Of a DNA stretch of 64,000 bases, positions 9,079-18,653 are shown in pieces. Both the position numbers and the translations under genes were made by a program. Position 1 is the first letter of the stretch; each line of letters opens with the position of its first letter. The notes beneath the pieces are model-generated. The model saw only the letters and a program-made list of their open reading frames with translations. It was not told the DNA's origin and searched no databases. The DNA comes from Brevibacillus daliensis (GTDB lineage Bacteria > Bacillota > Bacilli > Brevibacillales > Brevibacillaceae). Location: NCBI RefSeq assembly GCF_021245735.1, contig NZ_JAJISB010000003.1, positions 248,001 to 312,000 on the forward strand, read 5' to 3'.

Positions 9079-10179
9079 TTAGATGATTGGATCAACTTCA
9101 GTTCTGTAGCCTGTTTTTTTATGGCCTACATTTTGTTTCGAATATGAGCCTGAAATTGTTTGTGGTTCAGTGGAAATGGTAACCATTTCAGGATAAGCAT
9201 TTTGACCATGCTCCGTGGTATCTAAGCCACGCTCCTCTGTATGCGGTGAGACACGCAATCCAATCGTTTTTTTCAAAGCGTACAATAAGATAAAGGAAAC
9301 GATTGATACATAAATGATCGTACCCGCAATTCCTAATGCTTGAACGACCAATTGAGAAAGACCACCACCATATAGTAAACCAGCTTGCCCGATGCCTACT
9401 TGAGCTACTAGGTGTGGAGCAGCAAAAATTCCAGTTGATAACGTTCCTGAAATACCAGGGACTCCATGTACAGAGATAGCGTAAATCGGATCGTCAATAC
9501 CTTTTCTTTCCATGTATGCCGCTACGCCAACAGAAGTAGCCCCCGCTAAAGCCCCAATCACTACCGCTGCCCATGGCTCTACAAATGCACATGATGCTGT
9601 AATCGCTACAAGAGCCGCCAACACCCCGTTTATCATTGTTGTCAAATCAGCATGATGGTTAATCATCCAAATTAAGAATAAGGCACCGATACCACCAGCA
9701 GCAGCAGCCAGATTAGTTGTTAATGCTACATATCCAAAGAAACCAGTTAATGAACCTAGTGTGGAGCCTGCATTGAAGCCGAACCAGCCAATCCAGAGGA
9801 CGAAGACACCCATAATACTGTAGATTTGATTGTGGCCAGGTATTGAAACAGTTTCGTTATTTACATACCTACCTTTACGAGGCTTTAAGAGGATGGTGGC
9901 AATTAATGCAGCGATTGCTCCTTGTAAATGTACGACAGTTGAGCCTGCGAAGTCTTGCATACCTAGTTCTGCTAACCAGCCACCGCCCCATACCCAATGG
10001 CCAACTACAGGATAAATGAGTGCAGTATACAGAATGGAGAACCATACATAAACAGAGAATTTAGCGCGTTCGGCAAAACCACCCAAGGCTACAGCAAGTG
10101 AAACACCAGCAAAGGCTAATTGGAATAGGAATGTGATCCCGATGGGAATCGAAATGGCGGATAAATTTTGAAAATTGTG
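9079..10179 (-). pseudogene. amt: Ammonium transporter amt, 5'-truncated
   Basis: The encoded sequence matches the Amt family from the helix ending in GGFAERAKFSVYVW through the pore region (VHLQGAIAALIATIL, GHNQIYSIMGVFVLWIGWFGFNAGS, the pore-histidine segments NHHADLTTMINGVLA and ISVHGVPGISGT) to a normal cytoplasmic tail. The frame stays open upstream to 10179, covering NLSAISIPIGITFLFQLAFAG, and then meets a stop. The first ~90-100 residues of a usual ~430-residue Amt, including the first two helices, are missing. Only 145 bases separate it from the divergent next gene, so they cannot be hidden in another frame. No proper ATG start exists; TTG 10086 is the first usable codon. I read it as a pseudogene. 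Confidence 0.8.
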
Positions 10180-10324
10180 TTAGGTTTTCTTACATGAAAA
10201 TAATGAAGCGTTTCCATTTTATTATGTTTTAATTAATAACTTTCAGCTTATAATCAATTTTTATAGATAAAGATGGTAAACTGTATTGGACGAGTGGGAT
10301 TAAGATGTAGGGAGTTGTTATGTA

Positions 10325-12022
10325 ATGAACAAATGGAAGTGGGGAGCGATAGCTACCATTGCAGTTGGTCTCATTAGCATTCCTTTACTTCAACAAGGTC
10401 AGGAAAGCACGGTAAGCAATAGAGAAAAACAAGTATTTAAAGATCAAACAGTTATTGGGAAACAAAAAGATAATCTAAATCAGAGGATCAACAATAACAA
10501 TGAGGAGGGGAGTGACTTACCAGGCTGGCTAGAGGCTAAATTAAAGAACTATGAAGAGAAACTACCAGATTTACTAGAAAGGACGAGAGGAACGGTTTTA
10601 TACGTCCCAGCAGATAAAAACAATCCATTCGATTTCGATAAATGGACGGTTGAATATTCGAGTAAAAATACGAAACAGCAATCTGGCTCTTCCTCCATCA
10701 TCAATCTGGAGATGTTTGCAAAGACTGGTGAAATAATAAATTATCGCTATCATCAAAATGCGTTTGCGCCAAATAAAACGAACGAAACAGTACCCGATGA
10801 AAAGGCAATAGAAGTGGCAACTGATTTTATACAAATGAACTATGGAAAAGATGCAGAATATTTTACGAAGCCCCAAATTTTTGGCCGGTCTTATGATGGA
10901 ACCCTTGGCAACGTTAAAATAGTCGGATTTTATAGGCTCATTCATGGTATACCTTATGATCTCTTATTCACTACGGTTAAGGTGAATCATGAAGGCAGAA
11001 TCGTCTCCGTATGGGCTAGTCCCCTGCATCAGGAAGATGTCCCGAAGCTTCCTGATCCTGAGTCTGCGATGACAGAGCAACAAGCTCGTGTTAGATGGGG
11101 GCATCTTCAGAATGTAGAGCTAGTCTATTTTGATTTTTCTACTTTTAACTCTATAATCTCGGAAGAAAAGAGAAAGATCGGAACTGAGTTGATATATCAG
11201 CCTACTTATTTTGGCACTATTGATGCAATATCGGGTGAGAGAATAGGGATATCTATAGATGAGCAAGAACCACAACTTGTTACATTTGCGGGTAAAGGTA
11301 CTATGCCACTATTGAAAACGAAGGAAGATGTAGCAAATACGATTCAGAAATTATTCGGAGAAAAGCTAACAGCACAACAGTTAAATGATATTGAGCAGCG
11401 TGGTACTTCAATGGATTGGTTTGTTGATATAGAAGGAAGCTCATACTTTTTTGAAATTGAAAATGGAAGTATCGTATACATGAATGCACAACGAAGTGAG
11501 ACAGAATCAACAGAAAATCCTACATTTATTACCGAAGAGGAAGCTTACCAGAGTATGATTCAATTTTTAGAGAAAATATCCTCTGAAAAAGAATTGCTAC
11601 TCCGTAATGTTAGTACCCCAGATGATAAATTAATTCCTGACTGGGTGGATAAAAGTAAGATAAAAGAGATAGGTTATTCTTCTTATACGTTTGAGTTCAT
11701 GAATACTTTTCAAGGCATACCAGTTCAAGGAAAGCCGATAAGGATTCACGTTGATGCAGCTACAGGACAAATTTCTACTGCTCAACTTAATGGTCTTTCC
11801 ATCGATAAAAAAAAGCTTCCTTCTGTAAAACCGGCAATAACGAAAGAAGAAGCAAAGAAACGAATACTAGATAATCAAGTCTTACAACTAGCGTATTACT
11901 GGGAACAATACGATACACAGCGAGCACCTGAACCGCGAATCTTTTGGGGATTAGCTCCAACCAGTGAATCTAGCTACTTGGATGCTAATACTGGAAAATG
12001 GATCTCGATCACTTTAAATTGA
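10325..12022 (+). CDS. YcdB/YcdC domain exported protein
   Basis: Protein of 565 residues with an N-terminal signal-anchor (residues 5-23) and a large extracytoplasmic part. It carries repeated YcdB/YcdC (PepSY-like) units, seen as DEKAIEVATDFIQMNYG, ITEEEAYQSMIQFLEK and ITKEEAKKRILDNQV helices each followed by a strand-rich half with a GIPV-type turn (MNTFQGIPVQGKPIRIHVD). Function of the family is unknown; PepSY-like units often inhibit proteases or act at the cell surface. The start codon overlaps the stop of a two-codon ORF (ATGTAATG at 10320-10327). Confidence 0.75.
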   Translation: MNKWKWGAIATIAVGLISIPLLQQGQESTVSNREKQVFKDQTVIGKQKDNLNQRINNNNEEGSDLPGWLEAKLKNYEEKLPDLLERTRGTVLYVPADKNNPFDFDKWTVEYSSKNTKQQSGSSSIINLEMFAKTGEIINYRYHQNAFAPNKTNETVPDEKAIEVATDFIQMNYGKDAEYFTKPQIFGRSYDGTLGNVKIVGFYRLIHGIPYDLLFTTVKVNHEGRIVSVWASPLHQEDVPKLPDPESAMTEQQARVRWGHLQNVELVYFDFSTFNSIISEEKRKIGTELIYQPTYFGTIDAISGERIGISIDEQEPQLVTFAGKGTMPLLKTKEDVANTIQKLFGEKLTAQQLNDIEQRGTSMDWFVDIEGSSYFFEIENGSIVYMNAQRSETESTENPTFITEEEAYQSMIQFLEKISSEKELLLRNVSTPDDKLIPDWVDKSKIKEIGYSSYTFEFMNTFQGIPVQGKPIRIHVDAATGQISTAQLNGLSIDKKKLPSVKPAITKEEAKKRILDNQVLQLAYYWEQYDTQRAPEPRIFWGLAPTSESSYLDANTGKWISITLN

Positions 12023-12073
12023 TCAGTCAAATTAGTACATTAATACTGGTGTTAACCAAATGATTTGTATGAA

Positions 12074-12116
12074 TATCAATAAAAGAGACATAATAATCCT
12101 GTCTCTTTTATTGATA
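12074..12116. terminator. Hairpin after the YcdB-like gene
   Basis: A perfect 17-base stem (TATCAATAAAAGAGACA with its complement) around a 9-base loop; the arms themselves end in AT-rich tracts. Confidence 0.7.
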
Positions 12117-12144
12117 AAAAATCTTTTAAAAGATAAAGAAAGGG

Positions 12145-12172
12145 TAAAAAAATCTGCCAATATTTCCGATAA
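12145..12172 (+). promoter_or_regulatory. Sigma-D-like (motility) promoter
   Basis: TAAA (12145-12148), a 16-base gap, then TCCGATAA (12165-12172), close to the sigma-D consensus TAAA-N15-GCCGATAT. It lies 65 bases before a chemotaxis receptor gene, the expected kind of target. Confidence 0.6.
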
Positions 12173-12236
12173 TAATTTATAGGGTTTTTTTATTCATATC
12201 ATTCTTACTATTATAGTAGAAGAAGGGGTTGGTAAT

Positions 12237-14306
12237 ATGATAAAGGGGGTCTGGAGAGGGAAAAATAAAGAAAAGGTTCCACCAAAACTCCCTCCAGAGA
12301 AAAAGAAAAAAAGAAAGTTTAATTTGCGTTTCGGTAATTCAATTGCCTCTCAACTTATTCTGCTAGGTATCGTTTTAATTGTACTAATATTCGGGACTCT
12401 GGAGATAATTGCTGTTTCATTATCTAAACAAACCCTAATGAATATTACTGAACAACAGTCACAAAAACTGGCAGAACAGTATCGAGAAGGTATGGACGAG
12501 TGGATTGATGATATCTACAATCAAGTGAAAAAGTCAGCTGCAAAATCTGCAATGAATACCGACTTTGAGACAATAATAAAAGAAGAATTCAGACTAATGC
12601 GTCAAACGTTCCCAGAGATTAATCGAATACAATTAGTGGATGGAACGACAGGTATAGAGAAATATACAATGACTGCAATGAATCAAACAAATTTTAGTGA
12701 TAAACAGTATTATAAAGAAGCAATTGAGACAAAAGCACCGCTAATTTCTGATGAAGAAATTGTTCCTTCTGTGGAAAAAAGCAATCTCATTATTGCTTCA
12801 CCGATAGGGAGTAGTAATCACGATTCGTCCCGAATTATGATCGTTTCTATCTCTTTACAAAAAATGTTAGACAAAGTAGCAGGTATCTCGTTCATGGAGA
12901 GTGGCTATGCCTACGCACTTAACCAACAAGGGATGGTTGTCGCTCATCAAAATGCAGTGAACAATAATGTGTTAGTTTTAGAAGGACAAAAGAATTACGA
13001 AGAGATTTTGAAGCATGTTAAGGAACGCTCTATTGGTCATGTGACATACAAAGATAACAACACAGATTCTTTTGGTGTCGTAGTTCCATTCGAGAATCTT
13101 CCATGGAGTCTGGTACTAACAGCATCCTTAACGGAAATCTTTGCAGAAGTAAACAGCATGGGTTGGATTATTTTCTTCGCTAGTATACCAGTCACAATTA
13201 TCGGAATTGTTGGCATTTGGTGGTTTGCAAAGAGAATTCGAGTTCAACTGCTATCGGTAACGAAACAGATGGAATTGATTGGTCAAGGTCAGTTTAATCA
13301 GGAAGTAACCATAAAAGGTAAGGATGAGATTGCTCAAGTAGGCGAATCTTTGAATGCGATGGTAAATGAACTACGCAATTTAATCATTCGAGTACAAACG
13401 CAGGCAACCGTTCTACATGAGGCAAGCAATGAGTTACGCGAGCATTCCGAAGAGAATTCTTCTTCTCTTCACAATATATCAGGTAGTCTTGCAGATATTT
13501 CAGAACGTGTTTCTTCCCAGACGAAAGAAGTGCAAAGCTCAGCATCAACTGTTTCAGAAATCTCCCAAGGGGTAGAACAAGTAGCGATTTCTGCTGAATC
13601 AACCTCTTCGGCTACGACAAAAACATTCGAGCAAACACAAGAGGGTATGAAGCAAGTTCAAGAGGTTGTCGGAGCAGTAAGAGGGATTGCTAAAGAGATT
13701 AGTGATAACGCGAAGAAGATGCATATGCTGCGTCAACGAGCTCAAGAAATATCAGAAATCGTCAAAATGATTACGACGATATCTTCTCAGACCAATCTAC
13801 TGGCATTAAATGCTGCGATTGAAGCTGCAAGAGCAGGCGAAGCTGGACGAGGGTTCTCTGTCGTGGCTAGTGAAGTACGTAAATTGGCAGAGGAAAGTAA
13901 TAGCTTTTCTGAAGGAATTGCTAATATTGCTCATTCTATCAATCAGGAAGCGAAAGAAATGACTGAGAAAATGGATGAGATGGTGAAAAAAGCAGGCGAA
14001 GGATTGATTTCAGTTGAGGGTGTAGGCACCACGTTTGCTCAGATTCTGAAAGAAATTGAACGTGCTGCTGAGCAGAGTGAAGCGATGACAGCGATCTCTG
14101 AAGAAATGGCCGCAGGGAACCAAGTGGTAACCAGTTCCATGACCCGCTTATCAAGTATGTCTGGTGAAATCGATGAATCCATAATTGAAGCAGTTGAGAC
14201 AATTGAGCAGCAGCTTACCTCGATCTCACGGATTAATCAAAACGTAGAACGGATGCAGGAATTGGCGGATGATTTAAGCACAAATGTTTCTCGTTTTCAT
14301 GTGTAA
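12237..14306 (+). CDS. Methyl-accepting chemotaxis protein
   Basis: Transmembrane chemoreceptor of 689 residues. Unusually long, basic, proline-rich cytoplasmic N-terminus (residues 1-34); first helix ~38-61; an extracellular double-Cache-like sensor ~65-300 (motifs [19 protein letters not shown] and [15 protein letters not shown]); second helix ~306-328; HAMP ~330-383; and a signalling domain with the invariant hairpin tip ([40 protein letters not shown]). It signals to CheA through CheW. The ligand is unknown; Cache sensors usually bind amino or organic acids. A sigma-D-like promoter precedes it. Confidence 0.9.
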   Translation: MIKGVWRGKNKEKVPPKLPPEKKKKRKFNLRFGNSIASQLILLGIVLIVLIFGTLEIIAVSLSKQTLMNITEQQSQKLAEQYREGMDEWIDDIYNQVKKSAAKSAMNTDFETIIKEEFRLMRQTFPEINRIQLVDGTTGIEKYTMTAMNQTNFSDKQYYKEAIETKAPLISDEEIVPSVEKSNLIIASPIGSSNHDSSRIMIVSISLQKMLDKVAGISFMESGYAYALNQQGMVVAHQNAVNNNVLVLEGQKNYEEILKHVKERSIGHVTYKDNNTDSFGVVVPFENLPWSLVLTASLTEIFAEVNSMGWIIFFASIPVTIIGIVGIWWFAKRIRVQLLSVTKQMELIGQGQFNQEVTIKGKDEIAQVGESLNAMVNELRNLIIRVQTQATVLHEASNELREHSEENSSSLHNISGSLADISERVSSQTKEVQSSASTVSEISQGVEQVAISAESTSSATTKTFEQTQEGMKQVQEVVGAVRGIAKEISDNAKKMHMLRQRAQEISEIVKMITTISSQTNLLALNAAIEAARAGEAGRGFSVVASEVRKLAEESNSFSEGIANIAHSINQEAKEMTEKMDEMVKKAGEGLISVEGVGTTFAQILKEIERAAEQSEAMTAISEEMAAGNQVVTSSMTRLSSMSGEIDESIIEAVETIEQQLTSISRINQNVERMQELADDLSTNVSRFHV

Positions 14307-14328
14307 TCAAATAGAAAGATAATATGAA

Positions 14329-14368
14329 ACTTGCTCTGTACCCAGTTGGTACGAGCAAGTTTTTTTTC
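14329..14368 (+). terminator. Terminator after the chemoreceptor gene
   Basis: ACTTGCTC pairs with GAGCAAGT, followed by eight or nine T residues. Confidence 0.85.
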
Positions 14369-14537
14369 TATATTAAGTAAGTATAAACTTCTGGATTTCG
14401 CTTCCTTATACGCATAAAAAACAACCGCTACAGAAGAACCTGCAACTTCGAAAGGTGTAGATAGAAGTTTTCATATAGGAATATTATTTCTTCTAACTGG
14501 AAAAGATAGGTATAGAAATGGGGGTACGAATAAAACC

Positions 14538-15707
14538 ATGAAAAAATTCGCACGTGTATTTCTCCTTTTATTTACCTGTTTCACGCTTATGTTATCGCAA
14601 GGTGTGGTTTTTGCTGAAAGCAATCCAGACTTGGCACCAAATGCCAAATCAGCTATCTTAATCGAAGCTGATTCAGGCACGATATTATTTGAGAAGAATT
14701 CGATGGAAAAATTACCGCCTGCCAGTATTACAAAAGTAATGACGATGCTCTTGATAATGGAAGCAGTAGAGCGGGATGAAATCAAACTGTCTGATAAGGT
14801 TAGAACGAGTGACAGAGCTGCATCTATGGGCGGATCACAAATCTTTCTGCAACCTGGTGAAGAAATGACAGTGGAAGATATGCTAAAAGGTATTGCGATT
14901 GCATCTGGAAATGATGCAGCTGTGGCTATGGCAGAACATATATCAGGTACGGAAGAGGCTTTTGTTGCAAAAATGAATGAACGGGCAAAGCAGCTAGGAA
15001 TGAAAAATACGCATTTTGTAAATACAAACGGATTACCCTCGCCTGATCATTATACCACTGCCATGGATATTTCAATCATGTCGCGTGAATTATTAAAACA
15101 CCAATTGGTAACCAAATACACAGGCATTTATCAAGATTATCTCCGCAAAGAAAGTGCTAGCCCATTTTGGTTAGTAAATACGAATCGGCTCGTACGTTTT
15201 TATGAGGGTGTTGATGGTTTAAAGACTGGATACACGCAGGAAGCTAAATTTTGTATCACGGCAACAGCAAAACGGAATAACATGCGAGTTATCGCAGTAG
15301 TTTTGGGAGAGCCAGATACCAAGACACGGAACGCAGAAATAACAGGAATGTTTGACTATGGATTTAACCACTATCAAGTACATCCTGTCTGGAAAAAAGG
15401 AGATGTTGTTAAGCAAATCTCCGTTGATAAAGGAAAAGAAACAAAGGTTAACATCATCACGACCCAACCAGTTAGTTTATTAACCAAAAAAGGCGATAAT
15501 CCAAATCAGTATAATAAGGAAATCGTTCTGTTAGACAAAATGGATGCACCACTTCAACAATCACAAGTAGTGGGACACATTATTATTAAAAAAGAAGGAA
15601 AAGAGATTTCCAGAATTGATCTCTTCCCTGATAAAACAGTAGAAAAAGCTAACACATGGGATATTCTAAACCGGACAACAAAGAACATTTTGTTCCAGAA
15701 TCGCTAA
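14538..15707 (+). CDS. dacF: D-alanyl-D-alanine carboxypeptidase DacF
   Basis: Low-molecular-weight penicillin-binding protein of 389 residues that trims peptidoglycan stem peptides, in Bacillus mainly during forespore development. Signal peptide at residues 1-26, active-site SITK at 63-66, SGN at 123-125 and KTG at 229-231; a C-terminal beta-rich domain and amphipathic end complete the usual architecture. It lies directly upstream of spoIIAA, the conserved dacF-spoIIA arrangement. A terminator and a sigma-H-like promoter separate it from spoIIAA. Confidence 0.92.
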   Translation: MKKFARVFLLLFTCFTLMLSQGVVFAESNPDLAPNAKSAILIEADSGTILFEKNSMEKLPPASITKVMTMLLIMEAVERDEIKLSDKVRTSDRAASMGGSQIFLQPGEEMTVEDMLKGIAIASGNDAAVAMAEHISGTEEAFVAKMNERAKQLGMKNTHFVNTNGLPSPDHYTTAMDISIMSRELLKHQLVTKYTGIYQDYLRKESASPFWLVNTNRLVRFYEGVDGLKTGYTQEAKFCITATAKRNNMRVIAVVLGEPDTKTRNAEITGMFDYGFNHYQVHPVWKKGDVVKQISVDKGKETKVNIITTQPVSLLTKKGDNPNQYNKEIVLLDKMDAPLQQSQVVGHIIIKKEGKEISRIDLFPDKTVEKANTWDILNRTTKNILFQNR

Positions 15708-15715
15708 CAACTAAG

Positions 15716-15762
15716 AAAAAAGTCGAGAGTGTCCAGGGATGTAGGATTATCTCGACTTTTTT
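15716..15762 (+). terminator. Terminator between dacF and spoIIAA
   Basis: AAAAAAGTCGAGA pairs with TCTCGACTTTTTT around a 21-base loop. Confidence 0.8.
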
Positions 15763-15778
15763 GTTCTTTTGTCGACTG

Positions 15779-15806
15779 GGAGGAATTGTATTTACGCGTG
15801 AAGAAA
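15779..15806 (+). promoter_or_regulatory. Sigma-H-type promoter of the spoIIA operon
   Basis: GGAGGAATT (15779-15787) fits the -35 consensus RNAGGANWW exactly; after 12 bases GAAGAAA (15800-15806) fits the -10 consensus RNNGAAT except the last base. The start of spoIIAA is ~39 bases downstream. In Bacillus subtilis spoIIA is transcribed by sigma-H, so the match is biologically expected. Confidence 0.7.
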
Positions 15807-15844
15807 AAGAGAGATATCTACGGGAGAAGGAGTTGTTTTAATCC

Positions 15845-16195
15845 ATGAGTTTGCATGTAGAAATAGAAACAGTGAATGAGGTGCTCATTGTCCGTTTGCA
15901 GGGAGAGCTAGATCATCATACAGCGGATGTATTGCGTACCCAGTTGGACGAAGCTATTAAACAAGATTCCATTCGTCACGTGGTCCTTAATCTGGCTGAT
16001 CTTACCTTTATGGATAGCTCCGGGATTGGAGTCATATTAGGAAGGTATAAACAAATTGTTGCCAGATCTGGTGAGGTTGTCCTTTGCTCCATGAACCCGA
16101 CGATCTATCGCATTTTTGAGATGTCTGGTCTCTTTAAAGTAATGAAACACAGACAAGATCTTAAAGACGCGTTACATGTTTTGGGGGTGGCGTAA
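15845..16195 (+). CDS. spoIIAA: Anti-sigma F factor antagonist SpoIIAA
   Basis: STAS-domain protein of 116 residues, same size as in Bacillus. The phosphorylation site lies in the MDSSGIGVILG motif, with the acceptor serine at residue 58. When unphosphorylated it binds SpoIIAB and frees sigma-F in the forespore. First gene of the spoIIA operon and separated from spoIIAB by no bases. Confidence 0.96.
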   Translation: MSLHVEIETVNEVLIVRLQGELDHHTADVLRTQLDEAIKQDSIRHVVLNLADLTFMDSSGIGVILGRYKQIVARSGEVVLCSMNPTIYRIFEMSGLFKVMKHRQDLKDALHVLGVA

Positions 16196-16642
16196 ATGAG
16201 TACACGTAATCAGATGAACATGCAGTTTTCAGCATTAAGTCAAAACGAATCGTTTGCCAGAGTATCTGTTGCAGCTTTTATCTCACAACTGGATGTAACG
16301 ATGGAAGAACTGGAAGAAATTAAAACGGTTGTATCAGAAGGCGTAACCAATGCAATTATTCATGCTTATGACGAAAATCCAGAGGGTGTTGTTTCGATAA
16401 GTGTCACGCTTATGGACGGAACAATAGAGTTGGTTATTGAAGATAAAGGAAAAGGAATCACAGATGTTGAGGAAGCGATGCAACCTCTTTACACATCTAA
16501 ACCTGAACTAGAACGTTCTGGAATGGGATTCACGATTATGGAGAACTTCATGGACTCTATTGAGGTTATGACATCAGTGGGTAAGGGTACACGCATTCAA
16601 CTCACCAAAAGTTTAGCCTATTCTAAAGCCTTGCAAAGCTAG
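16196..16642 (+). CDS. spoIIAB: Anti-sigma F factor / serine kinase SpoIIAB
   Basis: GHKL-fold kinase of 148 residues. The N box ([12 protein letters not shown]48/N52), G1 box (DKGKGI from D83) and G2 box (GMGF at 109-112) for ATP binding are seen. It holds sigma-F inactive and phosphorylates SpoIIAA. It begins immediately after the spoIIAA stop and is followed after 10 bases by sigF. Confidence 0.96.
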   Translation: MSTRNQMNMQFSALSQNESFARVSVAAFISQLDVTMEELEEIKTVVSEGVTNAIIHAYDENPEGVVSISVTLMDGTIELVIEDKGKGITDVEEAMQPLYTSKPELERSGMGFTIMENFMDSIEVMTSVGKGTRIQLTKSLAYSKALQS

Positions 16643-16652
16643 GAGTAATGCC

Positions 16653-17408
16653 ATGGGAGCAGATATCAAAAACGCTGGTCAACCATTTCTTACGAATGAG
16701 CAGGTCAAAGAGCTGATTGCGAAAAGTCAAAGTGGTGATATTGATTCAAGAGATTTGCTGGTTAACAGCAATATTCGTCTAGTATGGTCTGTTGTTCAAC
16801 GCTTTATGAATCGTGGATACGAAGCTGATGATCTATTTCAAATTGGATGTATTGGGTTATTAAAAGCAGTGGATAAATTCGACTTACAGTATGATGTTAA
16901 GTTCTCAACGTATGCTGTTCCGATGATAATCGGAGAAATTCAACGGTTTCTACGAGATGATGGCACTGTTAAAGTGAGTCGTTCGCTAAAGGAAACAGCA
17001 AACAAGGTAAGAAGAACAAAAGATGAGTTATACAAGAAATATGGTCGATCTCCAACTATTAATGAAGTCGCTGAAGCACTTGGTCTGTCAAAAGAGGAAG
17101 TGGTATTTGCTCAAGAGGCAAGTAGAGCGCCATCTTCCATTCATGAGACTGTTTTTGAGAATGATGGTGATCCAATCACCTTAATGGACCAGATAGCTGA
17201 TGACAGCCTTAATAAATGGTTTGACCAAATTGCATTAAAGGACGCTATCAGTAAATTAAATGAGCGAGAGCAACTTATCGTTTTGCTTCGATATTACAAA
17301 GACCAAACACAGTCGGAAGTTGCAGAGCGCCTAGGGATTTCTCAAGTACAAGTTTCGCGGTTGGAAAAGAGAATATTACAAACCATTCGGGACCAGATCG
17401 AGCATTAG
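16653..17408 (+). CDS. sigF: RNA polymerase sigma-F factor (SpoIIAC)
   Basis: Forespore-specific sigma factor of 251 residues. Region 2 with core-binding YEADDLFQIGCIGLLKAVDKFD and the DNA-melting segment FSTYAVPMIIGEIQRFLRDDG, region 3 around RSPTINEVAEALGLSKEEV, and region 4 helix-turn-helix QSEVAERLGISQVQVSRLEK are complete. It is controlled by SpoIIAB and SpoIIAA from the same operon and switches on early forespore genes. Confidence 0.96.
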   Translation: MGADIKNAGQPFLTNEQVKELIAKSQSGDIDSRDLLVNSNIRLVWSVVQRFMNRGYEADDLFQIGCIGLLKAVDKFDLQYDVKFSTYAVPMIIGEIQRFLRDDGTVKVSRSLKETANKVRRTKDELYKKYGRSPTINEVAEALGLSKEEVVFAQEASRAPSSIHETVFENDGDPITLMDQIADDSLNKWFDQIALKDAISKLNEREQLIVLLRYYKDQTQSEVAERLGISQVQVSRLEKRILQTIRDQIEH

Positions 17409-17430
17409 CTCGAATGGTCTTTTTCTTTTT
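17391..17430 (+). terminator. Terminator overlapping the sigF stop codon
   Basis: GACC...TCGAGC pairs with GCTCGA...GGTC, followed by a T-rich tract; the TAG stop of sigF lies in the loop. Confidence 0.75.
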
Positions 17431-17499
17431 GTAAATACTAGCAAGGAAACAGAAATCTATTGTTTTACTTATGGCAAGAGCCTGAGGGGAGGAATAGAG

Positions 17500-18114
17500 A
17501 TGGAACAACCCTTGTTTCTTCGATTACGAAAACGGCTGGTGGTTAAGGAGAAGGACGTCATTCTTCTGGGTGATATCTGTCAGATGTATTGGGATGGAGA
17601 AAGGGAAGCAAAGCTAAAGAGGATACCGCTTTATCAGATTAAAAAAGAAGATGGGAATCTCATCATAATTGACATCATGCAAGTCATTCGAAAAATGCGT
17701 CAGCTATACCCTGAAGTAATTCTTGAAATTCAAGGCGCGTCTCAAGTCATTGTAGAAGTGGAAAGTCCCAGAAGACAAGCACACATGCTGTTGGTTGCAT
17801 TCGTATGGCTTATTCTTTTTGTTGGATCGGGACTCGCTCTTATGAACTTTCATGCGGACGTAAGCATGCCAGAAGTACAACAAAGGATCTATCAAATGAT
17901 TACAGGTACAACTACAAATCGTCCACTCATGTTACAGATCCCTTATTCGTTAGGAATTGGCCTTGGTATGATTTTGTTTTTCAATCATGTTTTCCGCAAA
18001 AAAATTAATGAGGAACCGAGCCCGCTTGATGTTGAATTATTTTTATATCAACAAAATCTTGATCAATATTATCTCGAACACGAAAATGAGGAGAATCATC
18101 GGGATAAAACATGA
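17500..18114 (+). CDS. spoVAA: Stage V sporulation protein AA
   Basis: First gene of the spoVA operon, 204 residues. A soluble N-terminal part of ~95 residues is followed by two membrane helices (~96-118 and ~143-163). SpoVA proteins form the channel that loads dipicolinic acid with Ca2+ into the forespore and releases it at germination. The ribosome site GAGGGGAGGAA precedes ATG 17500; the gene overlaps spoVAB by four bases. I could not recognise a convincing sigma-G promoter upstream. Confidence 0.92.
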   Translation: MEQPLFLRLRKRLVVKEKDVILLGDICQMYWDGEREAKLKRIPLYQIKKEDGNLIIIDIMQVIRKMRQLYPEVILEIQGASQVIVEVESPRRQAHMLLVAFVWLILFVGSGLALMNFHADVSMPEVQQRIYQMITGTTTNRPLMLQIPYSLGIGLGMILFFNHVFRKKINEEPSPLDVELFLYQQNLDQYYLEHENEENHRDKT

Positions 18115-18536
18115 TCCTATCATATATCATCATCTTCATCGTAGGTCTGGGATGGGGGATTGCTGTTGGAAGCGGATTTGTAGCGTTCATTAGTGTACTG
18201 GACATCATCCCTCGTTTGACTCAAATTACGGGCTCCAAATCATACATGCGGTATTATGAGTGGGCAATTATTGCGGGGACATTTTTTTTTACTACTTGTG
18301 ATTTTATGTCAGTTCAGTTGATGTTACCTCCCGTGCTAAGTGCGGGGGTAAGTGCCGGGATCGGAATTTTTGAAGGGATTTTTGTAGGTATGTTGGCTGC
18401 AGGATTAGCAGAAGTCTTAAATGTTTTTCCGATTATAACAAAACGCTTACAACTCCATGATTATATGCGTTTTTTCTTGCTTGCTGTTGTCTTTGGTAAG
18501 GTGATGGGATCTCTGGTACAGTGGGTGATTTTATAA
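18111..18536 (+). CDS. spoVAB: Stage V sporulation protein AB
   Basis: Integral membrane protein of 141 residues with about four helices, glycine-rich at the start (IIIFIVGLGWGIAVGSGFVAF). Start ATG 18111 overlaps the end of spoVAA as ATGA. Part of the inner-membrane dipicolinate transport complex. Confidence 0.92.
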   Translation: MILSYIIIFIVGLGWGIAVGSGFVAFISVLDIIPRLTQITGSKSYMRYYEWAIIAGTFFFTTCDFMSVQLMLPPVLSAGVSAGIGIFEGIFVGMLAAGLAEVLNVFPIITKRLQLHDYMRFFLLAVVFGKVMGSLVQWVIL

Positions 18537-18653
18537 GTGGAGTAGTTTCTCCAAGTACATGTTACTTCTTTGCTGGCAAATCGAACCGCTCATAGAATGT
18601 GCCCTAATCAGCAAAACTAATTATGTTCTTTTTACCTTTTGAGGAGGTTCAAA

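Noticed and set aside
10200-10216. cre site GAAGCGTTTCCA near the amt/YcdB gap
   Set aside because: One base short of the consensus spacing and mismatched in the outer half; not convincing.
14370-14537. Sigma-F/sigma-G promoter for dacF
   Set aside because: GTATA-like -35 elements occur but none is followed by a proper -10 at correct spacing.
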